Below, in pieces: positions 35,132 through 46,599 of a DNA stretch of 64,000 nucleotides. The notes under the pieces were generated by a model, which did not search any database, was not told the DNA's origin, and saw only the letters and a program-made list of their open reading frames with translations. The DNA is from Morinoia aosen. Lineage: Eukaryota; Arthropoda; Malacostraca; Amphipoda; Talitridae. The DNA lies in assembly GCA_030386875.1 (NCBI GenBank), contig CM059564.1, positions 41,002,075 through 41,066,074 on the forward strand, in the 5' to 3' direction. The position numbers were made by a program, and so were the translations under genes. How positions within the stretch are numbered: the first letter of the stretch is position 1; each line of letters begins with the position of its first letter.

Positions 35132-35535
35132 TCTATCCATATCTCAATCAAAACAAGACGTTGAAGCATTTTTGCTCCTATAAGCACTAGTTGTCACAGA
35201 GTGACCTGCAGCTGGATTGGTTCGGCCATGAAAATAGCTTCAGGATGGTGATTCACGTCGATATTTCATGACAGCGACCGAGCAGGGCAATAATTCATCC
35301 TTGATGCGAGCTGTGTCTGGAACGAAACAAGCCTCGTTTTCAGGGTCAAAACTAACGCATAACTAAACGTAAATCGATCTCGTTCTTTAGCTTCAATTCT
35401 GAATTATTTTCTTCAGAATTCCGTTGTCGTTAGGTTGTTTTCAATTGTCACACTAAGAGTCGACGCAAGCGCATTTATCAGCGAGAATGCATTCCATCCG
35501 AATTATATACCTGAATGACTTGAATTTCTTCTCGT
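35132..35535. other. Unassigned AT-rich DNA
   Basis: Nothing supportable seen. Confidence 0.5.
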
Positions 35536-36097
35536 AATGCAGGGTGAGCGCTGAAATCTTGACTGGCACGACAGCGAGATGTTCAGAAAATAGTGTAGGG
35601 TGAGTGCTGAAACCATGACTGGCTCGGCAGAGAGATGTTCAGAAAGTAATGCGGGGTGAGTGATGAAATAATGACTGGCACGACTGCGAGATGTTCAGAA
35701 AGTAATGCAGAGTGAGTGCTGAAACCGTGACTAGCACGACTGCGAGATGTTCAGAAAGTTATGCAGGGCTAGTGCTGAAAACATGACTGGCACGACTGCG
35801 AGATGTTCAGAAAGTTATGCAGGGCTAGTGCTGAAAACATGACTGGCACGAGAGCGAGATGTTCAGAATGTAATGCAGGGTGAGTGCTGAAACCATGACT
35901 GGCACGGCAGAGAGATGTTCAGAAATTAATGCAGGATAAGTGATGAAATAATGACTGGCACGACTGCGAGATGTTCAGAAAGTCATGCAGGGTGAGTGCT
36001 GAAACCATGACTGGCACGGCAGAGAGATGTTCAGAAAGTAATGCAGGGTAAGTGATGAAATAATGACTGGCACGACTGCGAGATGTTCAGAAAATAA
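35536..36097. repeat. 56-bp tandem repeat, about ten copies
   Basis: Each 56-bp unit contains TGCAGGGTGAGTGCTGAAAC, ATGACTGGCACGACTGCGAG or a CGGCAGAGAG variant, and ATGTTCAGAAAGTAA. A variant with GTGATGAAATAATGACTGG occurs at three places separated by multiples of 56 (280 and 112 bases). Two adjacent units with GGCTAGTGCTGAAAACATG are neighbours, as expected from local duplication. Confidence 0.96.
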
Positions 36098-36410
36098 TCT
36101 ACCTGCGTAGAAAACACGCGTCGCTGTGGGTAGTAAGCAGTCCGTTGGACCGTCTTCCTGTTAGCGGGAGTAGCATCTTAAGGGCGACGAGACTACGATA
36201 GGATACGATCGTTTGCACGGTGACAACGACTCTCATCATCCTTAGGAATATTGCTTAGGGTACCCTTGGCAGAGTCGTTAAAGGCAACGAGTCTTTGGCT
36301 CGCCATGACTTCGTTTTTACGGCAGCTCGGAGAGTTACTTGCGAGCTTGTGTGACTGCGTTCTGACGAAGTCCGTCGTCTTTGTTTAGTACTGGCAGGCG
36401 GCGAATTGTC
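36098..36410. other. Unassigned, balanced composition
   Basis: More G and C than the flanks, with many CGA and CGT words. No frame or RNA fold that I can support. Confidence 0.4.
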
Positions 36411-36477
36411 ATAGTTTCTCAATAAATATTGAGAAACTATGAGAAACTATTGAGCTTATTCCTTGAGGAATAAGCTA
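36411..36477 (+). other. Two adjacent perfect hairpins
   Basis: First hairpin: a 15-base arm CATAGTTTCTCAATA (36411-36425), loop AA, then its exact complement (36428-36442). Second hairpin: AGCTTATTCC (36454-36463), loop TTGA, then GGAATAAGCT (36468-36477). A partial copy of the first right arm (GAGAAACTATT, 36442-36452) sits between them. Both arms match perfectly in otherwise mutated DNA. They could be recent inverted duplications or a structured transcript. A bacterial-type terminator meaning does not apply in this context. Confidence 0.8.
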
Positions 36478-37588
36478 AAATTGGCTCTTCGTGCAAGTGG
36501 ATCCATCATATATCTTACTAACCTTTTAAAAGAATGTTTATTTTGGCTTGATGTTCTCTTAAACTGCACAAGCTGGGGGGTAAGTTTAGAGTGGCTATGA
36601 TCTGTTAAGTCAAATCCTTCCGTAGCAAGGTAACATCAATGTATTTACTCAGCCATCCAATGAAATAGGCGTGGCCATGTTTTTGACTCCCAGTACCATT
36701 ATTATAACATGAATAGTTTAAAAAAATGATAATCAATGTGTTTGCTAAGCCACTTCATAAAATAGACGTAGCTGTTTTTTGACTCTATGTACCATCGCTA
36801 ACATCTTAATGAATAAATGATGACTCCTGTATTAATATACGAAGTTAAGGTCATGAATCCCTCATTATATCTCATTTGACGTTCGCAAAACTTTTCACAT
36901 GAACAGAGACGTTTATACAGATCTCCGTGCGCCCCAAAGCGATTACGTCGGCGAGCAAACTGCTGGCGGCGGTTTAGAAATGAAGGGTCTCGGGGAGCTA
37001 TGTCAGCAGCGGAAAATAGCCTTTAAGAAAAATGCTAGAATAAATATTTAAGACCTGTGCCATTCTGATCAAAAACTTGAGTAAGTAAGTTCCGCTGCAA
37101 ACTCTTTTGTGCAAAGAATAATAGTGCTTCTTTTTGTAGTCGTTTAACTCGTTTGTACATTGCAAAGTTCACACCTCAAAACTATCACGTATGTGTAATA
37201 AATGATTCCATTTAAAAACAACCGTCTCAACACAATAACAACCAAACTCAAAGTCACTGCTGTGTGTTTGGGCGAACTCGATGTCTGAATGCGTGTGTTA
37301 ATTTCGAGTATACTTGTTACTAAAGCGCAAAAGTGATGCCAAAAAATACTTATTAATCCATGTTACTCTTCGACGTTGAGACATATAAGCGCGTTAAAAA
37401 GTTTTACCTCTTTACGTGTTCTTTGAAGTCCAGTTTCTTGAAGAAATATCGTGCTCGCTAAATAAAAATGTGGATTAGACTCTAGAGCAAAGAAAACCAA
37501 TCAGAATTCATTTAAAATTAGTTGGGGAATGTCAATCTATGTACAGCAATAATTTATTTAAAAAGAACTGAATGCGAAAGAATTGTTC
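36478..37588. other. Unassigned AT-rich DNA
   Basis: A loosely repeated motif (TGTATTTACTCAGCCA near 36640 and TGTGTTTGCTAAGCCA near 36738, each followed by AAATAG-CGT) indicates an old duplication about 100 bases apart. Nothing else is supportable. Confidence 0.55.
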
Positions 37589-38190
37589 TTTGGCCACCAC
37601 TCCTTGGAGGTGACAACCTCAAATGGAATTCGATGGACACCGCACGAGGTCCATCTTTGGCCACCACTCCTGGGAGGTGACAACCTCAAATGGAATTCGA
37701 TGGACACCGCACGAGGTCCATCTTTGGCCACCACTCCTGGGAGGTGACAACCTCAAATGGAATTCGATGGACAGCGCACGAGGTCCATCTTTGGCCACCA
37801 ATCCTGGGAGGTGACAACCTCAAATGGAATTCGATGGACAGCGCACGAGGTCCATCTTTGGCCACCAATCCTGGGAGGTGACAACCTCAAATGGAATTCG
37901 ATGGACACCGCACGAGGTCCATCTTTGGCCACCAATCCTGGGAGGTGACAACCTCAAATGGAATTCGATGGACACCGCACGAGGCCCATCTTTGGCCACC
38001 ACTCCTGGGAGGTGACAACCTCAAATGGAATTCGATGGACACCGCACGAGGTCCATCTTTGGCCACCAATCCTGGGAGGTGACAACCTCAAATGGAATTC
38101 GATGGACACTGCACGAGGTCCATATTTGGCCACCAATCCTGGGAGGTGACAACCTCAAATGGCATTTGATGGACGCCGCACGAGGTCCAA
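37589..38190. repeat. 67-bp tandem repeat rich in inverted repeats, nine copies
   Basis: Nine nearly identical 67-bp units contain TTTGGCCACC, CTCCTGGGAG, GAGGTGACAACCTC, AAATGGAATTCGATGGAC and GCACGAGGTCCATC. Each unit holds three small inverted repeats: CTCC/GGAG, GAGGT/ACCTC and GATGGAC/GTCCATC. Because 67 is one more than a multiple of three, the same 60- to 63-codon frames reappear once per unit on both strands, shifted by 67. They are artefacts, not genes. The last unit (from about 38150) is diverged and a trace continues to 38240. Copies differ at few sites (ACTCC or AATCC, ACACCGC or ACAGCGC), so the expansion is young. Confidence 0.97.
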
Positions 38191-38515
38191 GTCTTTAATC
38201 GGTAGTTAACTTGATCGAGGTGACAAGCGCTTTGGAATTCGACACATCAGGTGTGCAAAAAGTGCATTGAATTCCGTGGTTATTAGATCTGGCAGATGAA
38301 GCACCAGCTGCTTCTTACATTCTAATGAAGTTCATTTTCATAAGAGAATTGCATATTCTGATTGAGCATTTTCAGATCATTTAAGGTGACAGTAATTTTA
38401 GTCTTCATTACAGCCTCAAACGTTAATAAGAATTCTTCCAGACAAAAGCAATAATTTCAACATCAAATGGGATAATTTCAATGTTTTTGGCGACTTACTG
38501 CGACATTAACGACAG
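38191..38515. other. Decayed array edge and unassigned DNA
   Basis: 38205-38270 retains GAGGTGACAA, GGAATTCGA and similar words from the 67-bp unit in decayed form. Nothing further is seen. Confidence 0.5.
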
Positions 38516-38600
38516 TCTATTCAAGCGGTGGACGGGATTAGAAGGCGCTAATTGGTGGTAAAATCGAGTCAATCACACTTGATTTTTGTGGGACATTTCT
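38516..38600. promoter_or_regulatory. Possible homeodomain-site cluster
   Basis: A short balanced patch contains GGGATTAGAAGG (from 38534), CTAATTG (38548-38554), AATCACACTTGATTTTTGTGG (first part near 38570) and GGACGGG. Three TAAT-type cores lie within about 60 bases. There is no comparative support, so this is a weak regulatory guess. Confidence 0.2.
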
Positions 38601-40563
38601 TGAGCACAGGCCTTCTGTCATACTCGTACATATGCACAAGATTCATAGTAATAAAAGTAGAATGATTAAGCAGGGAACGAGGACTGAAAAATTCCTTCTA
38701 CTCTAGAAGTTCATATTTGTAAAAAGCGTGTTTTCGCGAAGCTCACTTTTTCAAGTAATTTGAAAAAACTTGAATAATCATAATTTTTTGCCTGAAAACC
38801 GTAAATTAAAACCAAAAAATGAATTTATTGCATGGAAAATCATAAATTCAAACCATTCATTTTTCTTCCACTCTGAATTTTTTTTAAATGAGAAACATTT
38901 CAAGGTGTATCTATGCAGAATTAGGAGAAGCCTGCAGCTGAACCTCTTCCAGGAACCGAGGCAAATTTCTGCAACAAGAACTCCCATCGGGGCAGCTTTG
39001 TGAGGCCTTATTTGAAAACTGTCCAGGTCTGGGAATTAAGAGCATAAATAGACGGACTTGCTAATTCCAAGACTCCTCTCCTGAGGGCATAAGTTCAGTT
39101 CCCTAATTACATCTTAACCATAAACACAGAGATAGCGAGATGTATCTACTCCAAGGCAAGCAACGTATCAGTCTACCTTGGAGTCTAAATTTGGCTATTA
39201 GTTAATCACTATTCAATGGATATTAATTATTAATCGAACATTATTTAATGCAGTGGGTATTAATTAATTATTAATTAATACCCCCCGTGTAGCAGGATTT
39301 AAGTTGAAAGACTTTTCAAAGAACTAATACTTCTATAGAAATTCTTACCACCGATGAAAAATAGTTGACTATAGAGAGACTGGGTTTCCAGCTTCCAACA
39401 ATTACACAAATTTAAAATATGGATGAAATATGTACATGCTCGGTAAAGTCGTCTGAGATACGCGTGATTTCGTTTACAAGCTACACTAACGAATGTTGAA
39501 TTTCTGAAGGGCCTGTAAGAGGTCAAGCTGGTAATGTGCAGACTTGTGAATAATAGTAAAATCGATGATTTTTTACAAAATGTTAACGATATTCCTTGCC
39601 ACTCAGTCCGACAGGATCGATTTTCCCAAAGTGTGTGTCTAGCCAGGGCAGTCGTTTACTGAGCCAGTAGTTTGAGCTATCGGAGAAATGACGGGAATTA
39701 CGTGCGTCTATAAGTATTTGTCTTTATTTTATTTTCTCTTTGCTATTTCTCCGAGATTTATTTTCTCTTTTCCTCCCTCTTCGAGGAATGTGGTGCATTT
39801 GCATCGGGTTACTCTTTTAAGAAATGTCCCATCTCTGATTTCATTCTCTCACCAACTCGTTCCCTCACTTCTTTTTACGTAAATTATCCTTCTTTATCTT
39901 GAGCATGATGGCCAAGATATTAGAATGTCCTTACCTACGATTGGTACCTACTATTTGGATATATTTTTTAGACAACTTCATAGCACAAATTAAACAGACA
40001 GCGCAAGTGTGAACGAGTTTTATTGAAGATATATATACAAGCGCAATTGGATCTATTCGATGAGTAATACGATAAACAATCGCGTTAGTATTGCGTGGTG
40101 TACATGTTGAAGAAAGTGGTATGCATTAGGTTGAAGCCTAATAACTTATGATTTTCAACGATGACTTCAAAAAGAGTCAAAGATATCGACTGTTCAAAAC
40201 TAGAAGTTAACATCATCATTATTGAACTGGAAAATTGATTTTAAATGTTAAAAAAAGGTTTCCTCGGTACAGATTGGTGGAATGCTAGAAGATTCACCCA
40301 CCAATAGAAATGTTAAATGCATTGAGATGTGAGGCTGTGGGTAACGCTCATGGGATCGAATAGAATGCCAAGAAAAAACGAGCACATCCATAAAAAATTT
40401 TTTAAGAGGGTGAGAGTCAGAACAGTGTTGAAAGTCGAACTCGTGAACAAAACAATTAAGTTTACCATAAGGATCATTCTGTGCACCAACCAGTGCCTTC
40501 GGTGTCAAAGTTAACGTTAAAGTCAAGATTAGATTAGATTAGATTATAAGAAAGTTTTAGCAT
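38601..40563. other. Unassigned AT-rich DNA
   Basis: About 2 kb without a supported gene. A run of TTAATTAATTATTAATTAAT-like words lies near 39222-39282. (AGATT)4 lies at about 40527-40546, directly before R1 copy 3. Short frames on both strands have no recognisable domain. Confidence 0.5.
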
Positions 40564-40863
40564 CCCTTTACCACGACAAAGATGTTCAAAAAGAGGGAGG
40601 ATGAAGGCACCATTTAATATGGTGTTAAGGGAATGCGGAATCTATGCAGAAAGGGCATAGAAACAGTAAGTTGAGAGAGAAGTCCATGAAACACGAAAAA
40701 AATTGAGGAATAAAGTGGTAGCTGCTGAAAAACAGAACAGAAGTGAACAGAAAACAGGAGGTCCTTATCATAACAACAACATTTTATTTCAACAAAAAGT
40801 AGGTCTACCTAACTCTCAGCTCGGACTCTCGCACACTTCCCTCCCGGGAGCGCTAGTTCCCAT
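40564..40863 (+). mobile_element. Dispersed repeat family R1, copy 3
   Basis: Aligns with 7428-7740 end to end: CCCTTTACCACGAC, AAGAGGGAGGATGAAGGCAC, CATTTAATATGGTGTTAAGG, GAATCTATGCA, a purine-rich middle, TTTATTTCAACAAAA, CTCAGCTCGGAC and CGCTAGTTCCCATAG. It is preceded by a (GATTA)n run. A 78-codon frame (40703-40939) across it has no recognisable domain. Confidence 0.72.
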
Positions 40864-41057
40864 AGATTCAAAAGTTATATCCCCTGAGGGGAACGTTAAA
40901 GTAAATTTACACTTCAGAAACGATGATGTTAACTTCTAGTTTTGAAGAATCAGTATTGCTTTGCTCTTTTTAATATGTCAATAAATCAGTCAATAAAGTA
41001 TGTGTTGGTTGAGCGAACGTGGCTCGACCCGTGAATGTTAGTTACTGTAAACATTCA
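40864..41057. other. Spacer between R1 and R2 copies
   Basis: No feature seen. Confidence 0.5.
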
Positions 41058-41181
41058 GATGGCCTGTTGTGGTATTCATGATGGCAAAGCTCATCAGAGC
41101 ATCACAGCGGAGCTTTACAGCGAGCAACTCGGAGCAATTACTGATCACATGACAAAAATGAGACCTGTAATATAATGAAAC
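41058..41181 (+). repeat. Dispersed repeat R2, copy 2
   Basis: Second copy of the segment at 32740-32870, in the same orientation. It shares CATGATGGC, AGCGGAGCTTTACAGCGAGC, AACTCGGAGCAATTACTGAT, AAAATGAGACCT and ATATAATGAAAC. Its closeness to R1 copy 3 is not mirrored at R2 copy 1. Confidence 0.85.
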
Positions 41182-41660
41182 AAGGTGGTGCAACAGAATG
41201 TTTCCCTTTCATCAAAGCTAGTACGGAAACAAGGTTGAAATAGCGCCTCCAGCATAACATTACGAACGGAAGCAATTATCAGAGATCGTCGTTCAAAGCT
41301 ACCTTAGATCACAAACCGCGGCGAAAAATTGGAAGAAATGAGAAGAGAGCTGCAAAAACCACTCTATAGCCAGCTCACGCGACAGATAAGTGAGATTATA
41401 CGTTGTGGCATTGATTGACATAACGAGACCTATAGAAAGCCGCAAAAGAATTGGTCCTGCCGAAATAGTTCCGGGACTCCAGCATCCCCATCGGAAACCA
41501 AGCATGACTCTGAAATGTAGGAATGTAATGACAGAAACGGAGCCATAAACAAAATTTACAAGGAGCGCTCCAGCATTTTCTAAAGGAAATAAAATAAAGA
41601 GGACAATGAGTCACGATCACAAGCGTTGCTTCGGATTTCGTTACAAGCATAACATCCCTG
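41182..41660. other. Unassigned DNA
   Basis: Two overlapping minus frames (41299-41505 and 41396-41668) have no recognisable domain. Nothing else is seen. Confidence 0.45.
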
Positions 41661-41730
41661 CCCACCAAGATTAATGCTGTAGACTCTGAGACCGCCCTCC
41701 AAGATTAATGCTGTAGACTCTGAGACCGCG
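41661..41730. repeat. 34-bp direct duplication
   Basis: CCAAGATTAATGCTGTAGAC followed by TCTGAGACCGC occurs at 41665 and 41699 with no substitutions over about 30 bases, so the duplication is recent. Confidence 0.95.
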
Positions 41731-43573
41731 ACATGACCTTAGAAATGGAGTCGAAAGCTAGAAGCTTATAAAACTAAGTAAAACTAGTCTTCCGCAGTGT
41801 TGCTGCGTGCCGTGAAATCAGAAGTTGAGAGCATGTCACCGAACAAATTTGATAACTTTAGAAAAGTTGCAGACACATCAAACAAGTTGAAACAAAGTCA
41901 GTCTCGTCGTTGCACACTTGGTTTCAATCCCGCAGCTTCTTCAAAGGAATTTTAAGGAATTCTTCAAAGAAATTTTTTCCACCACACAAAATGTTCCAGA
42001 CGAGAGTGCTCTTCACGCCACCACTTCTGCTAAAATGCTCTAGACGCAACTATGGACTTCAACTAACCAACTCTTCGATTTGAGGCTCTGGCCAATGCTA
42101 ATATTGATGAAAAAAGAATTCTATGATGAAGTGCGAGCAATACTGTATGTCACTACCAACTTCGATGCTAAATGTGAAAGAACAGATTGTGACGCATTTA
42201 GCAGAACTGATTTAGATGTGTCGAGAATTACCAATGCAGTCTAATTCAGCGCAGCCATTAGATCTCATGGACCTACATGGGGAAATGAACATAAAAGCCT
42301 AAAATTTTTGAATTACTAGATGAGATGCTGAAAGTATGCCTATATGCTTTTTTGTTTGAATATATAATGGCTCAATATGATTCACGCATTTAGAAATTTT
42401 ACGACTGTTCAAGTACAGTTCGTGAACCAGTACTTTGTAATTGGTGCACCAACACATTCGATATTGTCTACTCCACATCTCCATGCGCAGTTATTTAACC
42501 ATCTTTTCGTTGCTTCATTTTGAATTTAACCACTACTAAACTTGACTGCTAGAGTTAAGAAACAATCTACAGCTGCATCGCTTGTGATAAAAAATTGTTT
42601 AAATTGTTTATCTGCTTTCACAAACGAGATCAGAGACGAGTCAGGGCTGCAGGGTGTTGAAGCTCACACAAGTTGAGTGACATAAGACTGCAAGATTCTC
42701 ACGCTGAGTTGTATGACCAAACCCGATTGTGTTATGGGCTGCTGACGCAACTGCATCCCAATTTTAACGGTTAATAAAATTGCGTTCATGATATTCAGCT
42801 TCATTGTGCGTCCATTTTGTTCAAAACTATTTCCATACACAGAGAGAAGCGAAGTTTTAATTTGGAATTGGAACGTCGAACAGTAGTAAATACATACCAC
42901 TATGATGACAGAAGTATGGTCTAAATAGGATAAGAAATTCAATTATGTCAGGCTATTATGAGCAAAGCATATGCAGTCGATGATATTTCGTTCAGAAAAT
43001 GTGTCAGATTCTAATGTTTCTCTAACATTATCAAAAGACGTGGATTTGAAACTTGAATGTAAAACATAGAGCGTCGCATTACATTCTTCCTTGATTCTGT
43101 TCGGAGTGAAACTATAACACTTCCGTACAACTGTCCTCTAAAAAAGTGCGGCGTCCGTATTTCATTCATTTCGTCTGACAAACGACAATATCAAATTGCC
43201 GATCAGCGATGATTAATGGGCTTCACCATTAGAGAATAATAACATCCCTAATTGACAGGTCTAACAAATTTTACGGCTGCCGTCTCCCTGACATTCAACT
43301 TTAAAAACAGATTGAGCTCATCAGCTAGGCTTAAATAACCGTAGGAGCGAAATTGCATTGCTCGAATGTTTTATGTGCATCGGGTTTGACTCGGGGATTA
43401 GAAATCCTATGCTAACATTCAATGAAATTCCAGCGTTTTGCCTGGTAATCAATTCGTATGAACAGGTAAACTAACTTCAGTAGCGAGCATCATTTTATCA
43501 ATTTTTCTTTTTCAAGCGTATACGCTTTTTCAAGCGTTTAATTTTTCTTTTTCAAGCGTTCATTTTACAGCAT
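41731..43573. other. Unassigned DNA with one possible regulatory patch
   Basis: About 1.8 kb with no supported gene. 43200-43262 holds GATTAAT (43211), CCATTAG (43226 region) and CTAATTGACAG (43248-43258, a TAAT core beside a TGACAG Meis/TALE-like site), a cluster like those at 38.5 and 48.8 kb. At 43509-43560, TTTTTCAAGCGTT-like words repeat three times. Confidence 0.45.
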
Positions 43574-43762
43574 TTAAAGCATTTTTATATTCATATCACC
43601 GTTATCACAACCACCGTCATCACATCGGCACTTGCATCAGGTAATTACCGATATCAGGATGAGGAGGTAACTGCCACTTAGCAGTGAACTCCAAAGAACC
43701 TATTAGGGAACTAATTTAACAAAAAATACAATATATTGAGGCTATTTTCGAAAGGGGACGGT
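43574..43762 (+). mobile_element. MITE-B related copy (decayed)
   Basis: Matches the left two-thirds of 29346-29710. Shared words are ATATTCATAT or ACTCATATTG, CCGTTATCACAAC, CATCAGGTAATTACC or its variant, CGATATCAGGATGAGGA, AATATATTGAGGCT and a closing AAAGGGGACGG. It carries only one of the 69-bp segments that are triplicated at 29.5 kb. Terminal repeats and the TTAA site are not clear, so the ends are approximate. Confidence 0.68.
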
Positions 43763-43985
43763 ATAGCCCGTGGGCGCTTTAAGATTTCGTCGCCAGCGCG
43801 GACAGTGTTGCAGCGAGGCGAAGGTTCATCATTTGGTGCGTGTGTTTGAGCCAGCAACTGCGAAGCTGGCCAGACCTGGAGGCTGCCCTCAGGTTCTAAT
43901 GAAAAGAACCGGGAGACAGCGAGCCTCATCATTGACACTCAGCACACGGTGGCCGCTAATGCCGGGAGATTGAGAGAAGTTCTCC
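43763..43985. other. Balanced-composition island, function unknown
   Basis: GC-rich for this window and open on both strands (43770-43973 plus, 43711-43938 minus) without a recognisable product. It directly abuts the decayed MITE. It could be an exon or regulatory patch, and I cannot tell which. Confidence 0.3.
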
Positions 43986-45419
43986 GCAGGATTGCCGAAG
44001 CAGCGCTCCTCGAATACCAAAGAAAAATTAATGTTCTTCAGAGTTACTTTTGGTCGTAACTTTATTTGGCAAACTCCCCTCAAAATGATGGGAGCTTTTA
44101 ATCTCCGACCGAAGATTTTTGCCCGTAAAAATCGAGGATAAAAATTGGGAGGCATCTGAACGAAGGCAACTCATTAAAGGAGTTCCATTCAAATGAAGTC
44201 TTCGATTTAAAGTTTTGATTCATGAAACTTGATTCGCTTCTTCACTGCTTTAAAGGGAGGGGCTTTGAAGCCGATGTTGTCTGAATCGATCAAGATGATT
44301 CAAATGGCACAAAGCACCGCAAGCATTTAAGACGCGTCAGTTGACCTAACAAGTCAACTTGAAATGGAAAAAGCAGGTCACTTGACGCTGCTGGCCGCAA
44401 GAAGATGAATTTTACAGGTAGTTGAGCGGCAGGACACAGTTTTCTCCTCTAAAGAGGCAAGTTATTTATGTCGCAGCGATAATTTAAGCGAATATCCGCT
44501 TCACTGATGGCGTCATTGAAACGGAGTCATCCGAAAAAATAAAGTTTTACTGGAAAACGTTTCTTTGTTTGGTGTGTAAATAAATTTTAGGGAAACATTA
44601 TGTAGAAGAATAGCTTTCAATTATTGGAAAAAAACGCTTTTTAGAGCAAAGAAGATAACCAATATTCGCTTAGCAATTTCACGTTCCGCCTTTGAACGCG
44701 AAGCAGAATACAAAAAAAACGAACATTAAAAAGAATGTGCATTTAAGACTTTAACACAGTATTATTCGTAAATGTTAGTTTTTGGCACGAGGGAAAGTGT
44801 TAAAAACGGAAACTCACATGCATTATGAAGGTTTTGACGACGACAGCTCCTCTTGTAGTCGTCGAGAAATAACTCGTGAAATGGAGTGTGTGACGCATCG
44901 CGAACTATTTGTTTGTTCTCACGGGGACGCTTCAGCAGCGATGTTTGGTGGCTGTAATTCGTGCGCTTGACCAGCTCTTTCCTTGTCCTCCTTACTTACT
45001 TACTTCACGGCACGTACCTGAACGCTTCTTAAGTCTTCTTCAGCCGCCAACACCGAGATGGTCGCCAGGTTCTTACAAAGAGGTCACGTCAAAGGACAAA
45101 CTTTTCGTTTAATGCCTGAATTTTCCCGCACTTCAACACTTGAATTTGTTCGCGCTTCTAAAATTTTACCTTCGATTTTTTAATTGGAGCAGAGGTGAGC
45201 TTCAGAATTGGAAAATATTGATCAAATTTCAAAAAACGATTTAACGCGAAAGTTTTTTCTTGAGTAATGAGGTACTACTTCATATGAGTTATTAATAAGG
45301 GTAACTTTTTTTATAATCTTCCAGGCATTGTTTCATTTGAGACTTTTCTTCGCCCAAGTGCATAAGTTCAGTATCCAAACGTCACATATGTGAGTGAGAG
45401 TACATGTAGGCTATACCTT
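43986..45419. other. Unassigned DNA
   Basis: No gene is supported. There is a short (TTAC)n run near 44993. Short frames at 44782-45112 have no domain. Confidence 0.5.
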
Positions 45420-45680
45420 CGCAACGCGCACACACAGCACCACACATAGCACAACACACACACACGGCACCACACCTAGCAACACACACACACACACACA
45501 GCACCACACACGCACACAAAACACCGCACATACACACACATAGTAACACACACACACACACATACACACACACAGCATCACACACACACAAAACACTACA
45601 CACAACTCTACACATACACAGAACCGCATACACATACACACACACACAAACACACACACACACAGCACCACACAGATCCG
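45420..45680. repeat. CA-rich microsatellite
   Basis: About 260 bases of (CA)n interrupted by GCACCACACA, AACACACA and TACACACA words. The plus strand has few G and T. Minus frames of 100 and 105 codons encode only Cys/Val repeats from GT-rich DNA. Array length is likely variable between individuals. Confidence 0.97.
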
Positions 45681-46599
45681 ACACCTGAGTGACAGCAGGA
45701 CCTGCAGTGTTGCCCTCGCGGGTTCCATGCCTTAATTGACCTCAAGCTTCTTCCCAGTCCGCTCTTTCCTTCTCTCTCTCTTTCGCTTTCTTTCTTCAAC
45801 ACCCAAGATTTATTGTCAAAACTTAAGATGAAATATCGCTGCTGCTCAGCCTCATTTGCCTCATAAGAGTTTTGACATCTACCGTACTATGTTATAGATA
45901 TTTGAATTTGACAAATTTGTTGAAAATTCAGTTTTACACGCGTAGGTTTGGTTGTAGGAAATGGAAAATGGCTCGCGTGATCATTGGAAGTTTTGTTCTC
46001 CCCTTGTTGGAGCAATTCGCTCGATGACTCCAGCAATGGTTCGAAGTTCTTAGCGTAAGAATAGAATAACCTTACATAAGTGAGTAGGATAGATTTCCAA
46101 TGAATCTCGGTGTAATTCATCGTCATGTTTTAAAACTATGAATGTTCTTCCGCCGAGATTTTAGATGAGAACGAGAGTGAAAGATGTATTCTATGAGAAA
46201 AGAGTTTTTACCTATTTTGGAAACGTGACAGCAGCCTGCCTTGCAGAGGAAGAGGAAGAAAACTACTTCTCTGCGAATCGCAGGGCCTTAAGTCGGTTAA
46301 AGTCTACAAGGCGCACTGTCTCTATCTCAAGCCGGCGGTCGTTGTAATTCCAGTCTTTTAGAGGGTGTGTGTTTTGCGAGCCAGAAGCTCGTTTAAATGA
46401 CCCTCATTGGAATGCAGAGTGTGTGTCGGCCCACCAAAACTTCCAACATTGCGCTGGCCGACATCCCGCCCTCAAGGCGAAAATAAGGAGACCCTGAGAC
46501 TATTTCGTCGCCCAAAACACTGTCCTCTCGCTGCGCTGCTCTGTTGTGCCTGCAAACGAGCGTCCATTGAAACTTACCGGACATGCGTCCGGTGCTGCA
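45681..46599. other. Unassigned DNA, GC-richer at right
   Basis: A CT-rich run (CTCTCTCTCTTTC) lies near 45770. 46230-46590 is more balanced in composition, with short frames on both strands that I do not recognise. Confidence 0.45.

Noticed and set aside
37619..38149. Sixteen staggered 60- to 63-codon frames
   Set aside because: They are the same frame shifted by one 67-bp unit each time, on both strands. Pure repeat artefacts.
40527..40546. (AGATT)n as telomere-like repeat
   Set aside because: Only four units, and the motif is not the arthropod TTAGG type. More likely a microsatellite or the target edge of R1 copy 3.
45382..45802. Cys/Val-rich minus-strand frames
   Set aside because: Direct translation of a CA microsatellite.
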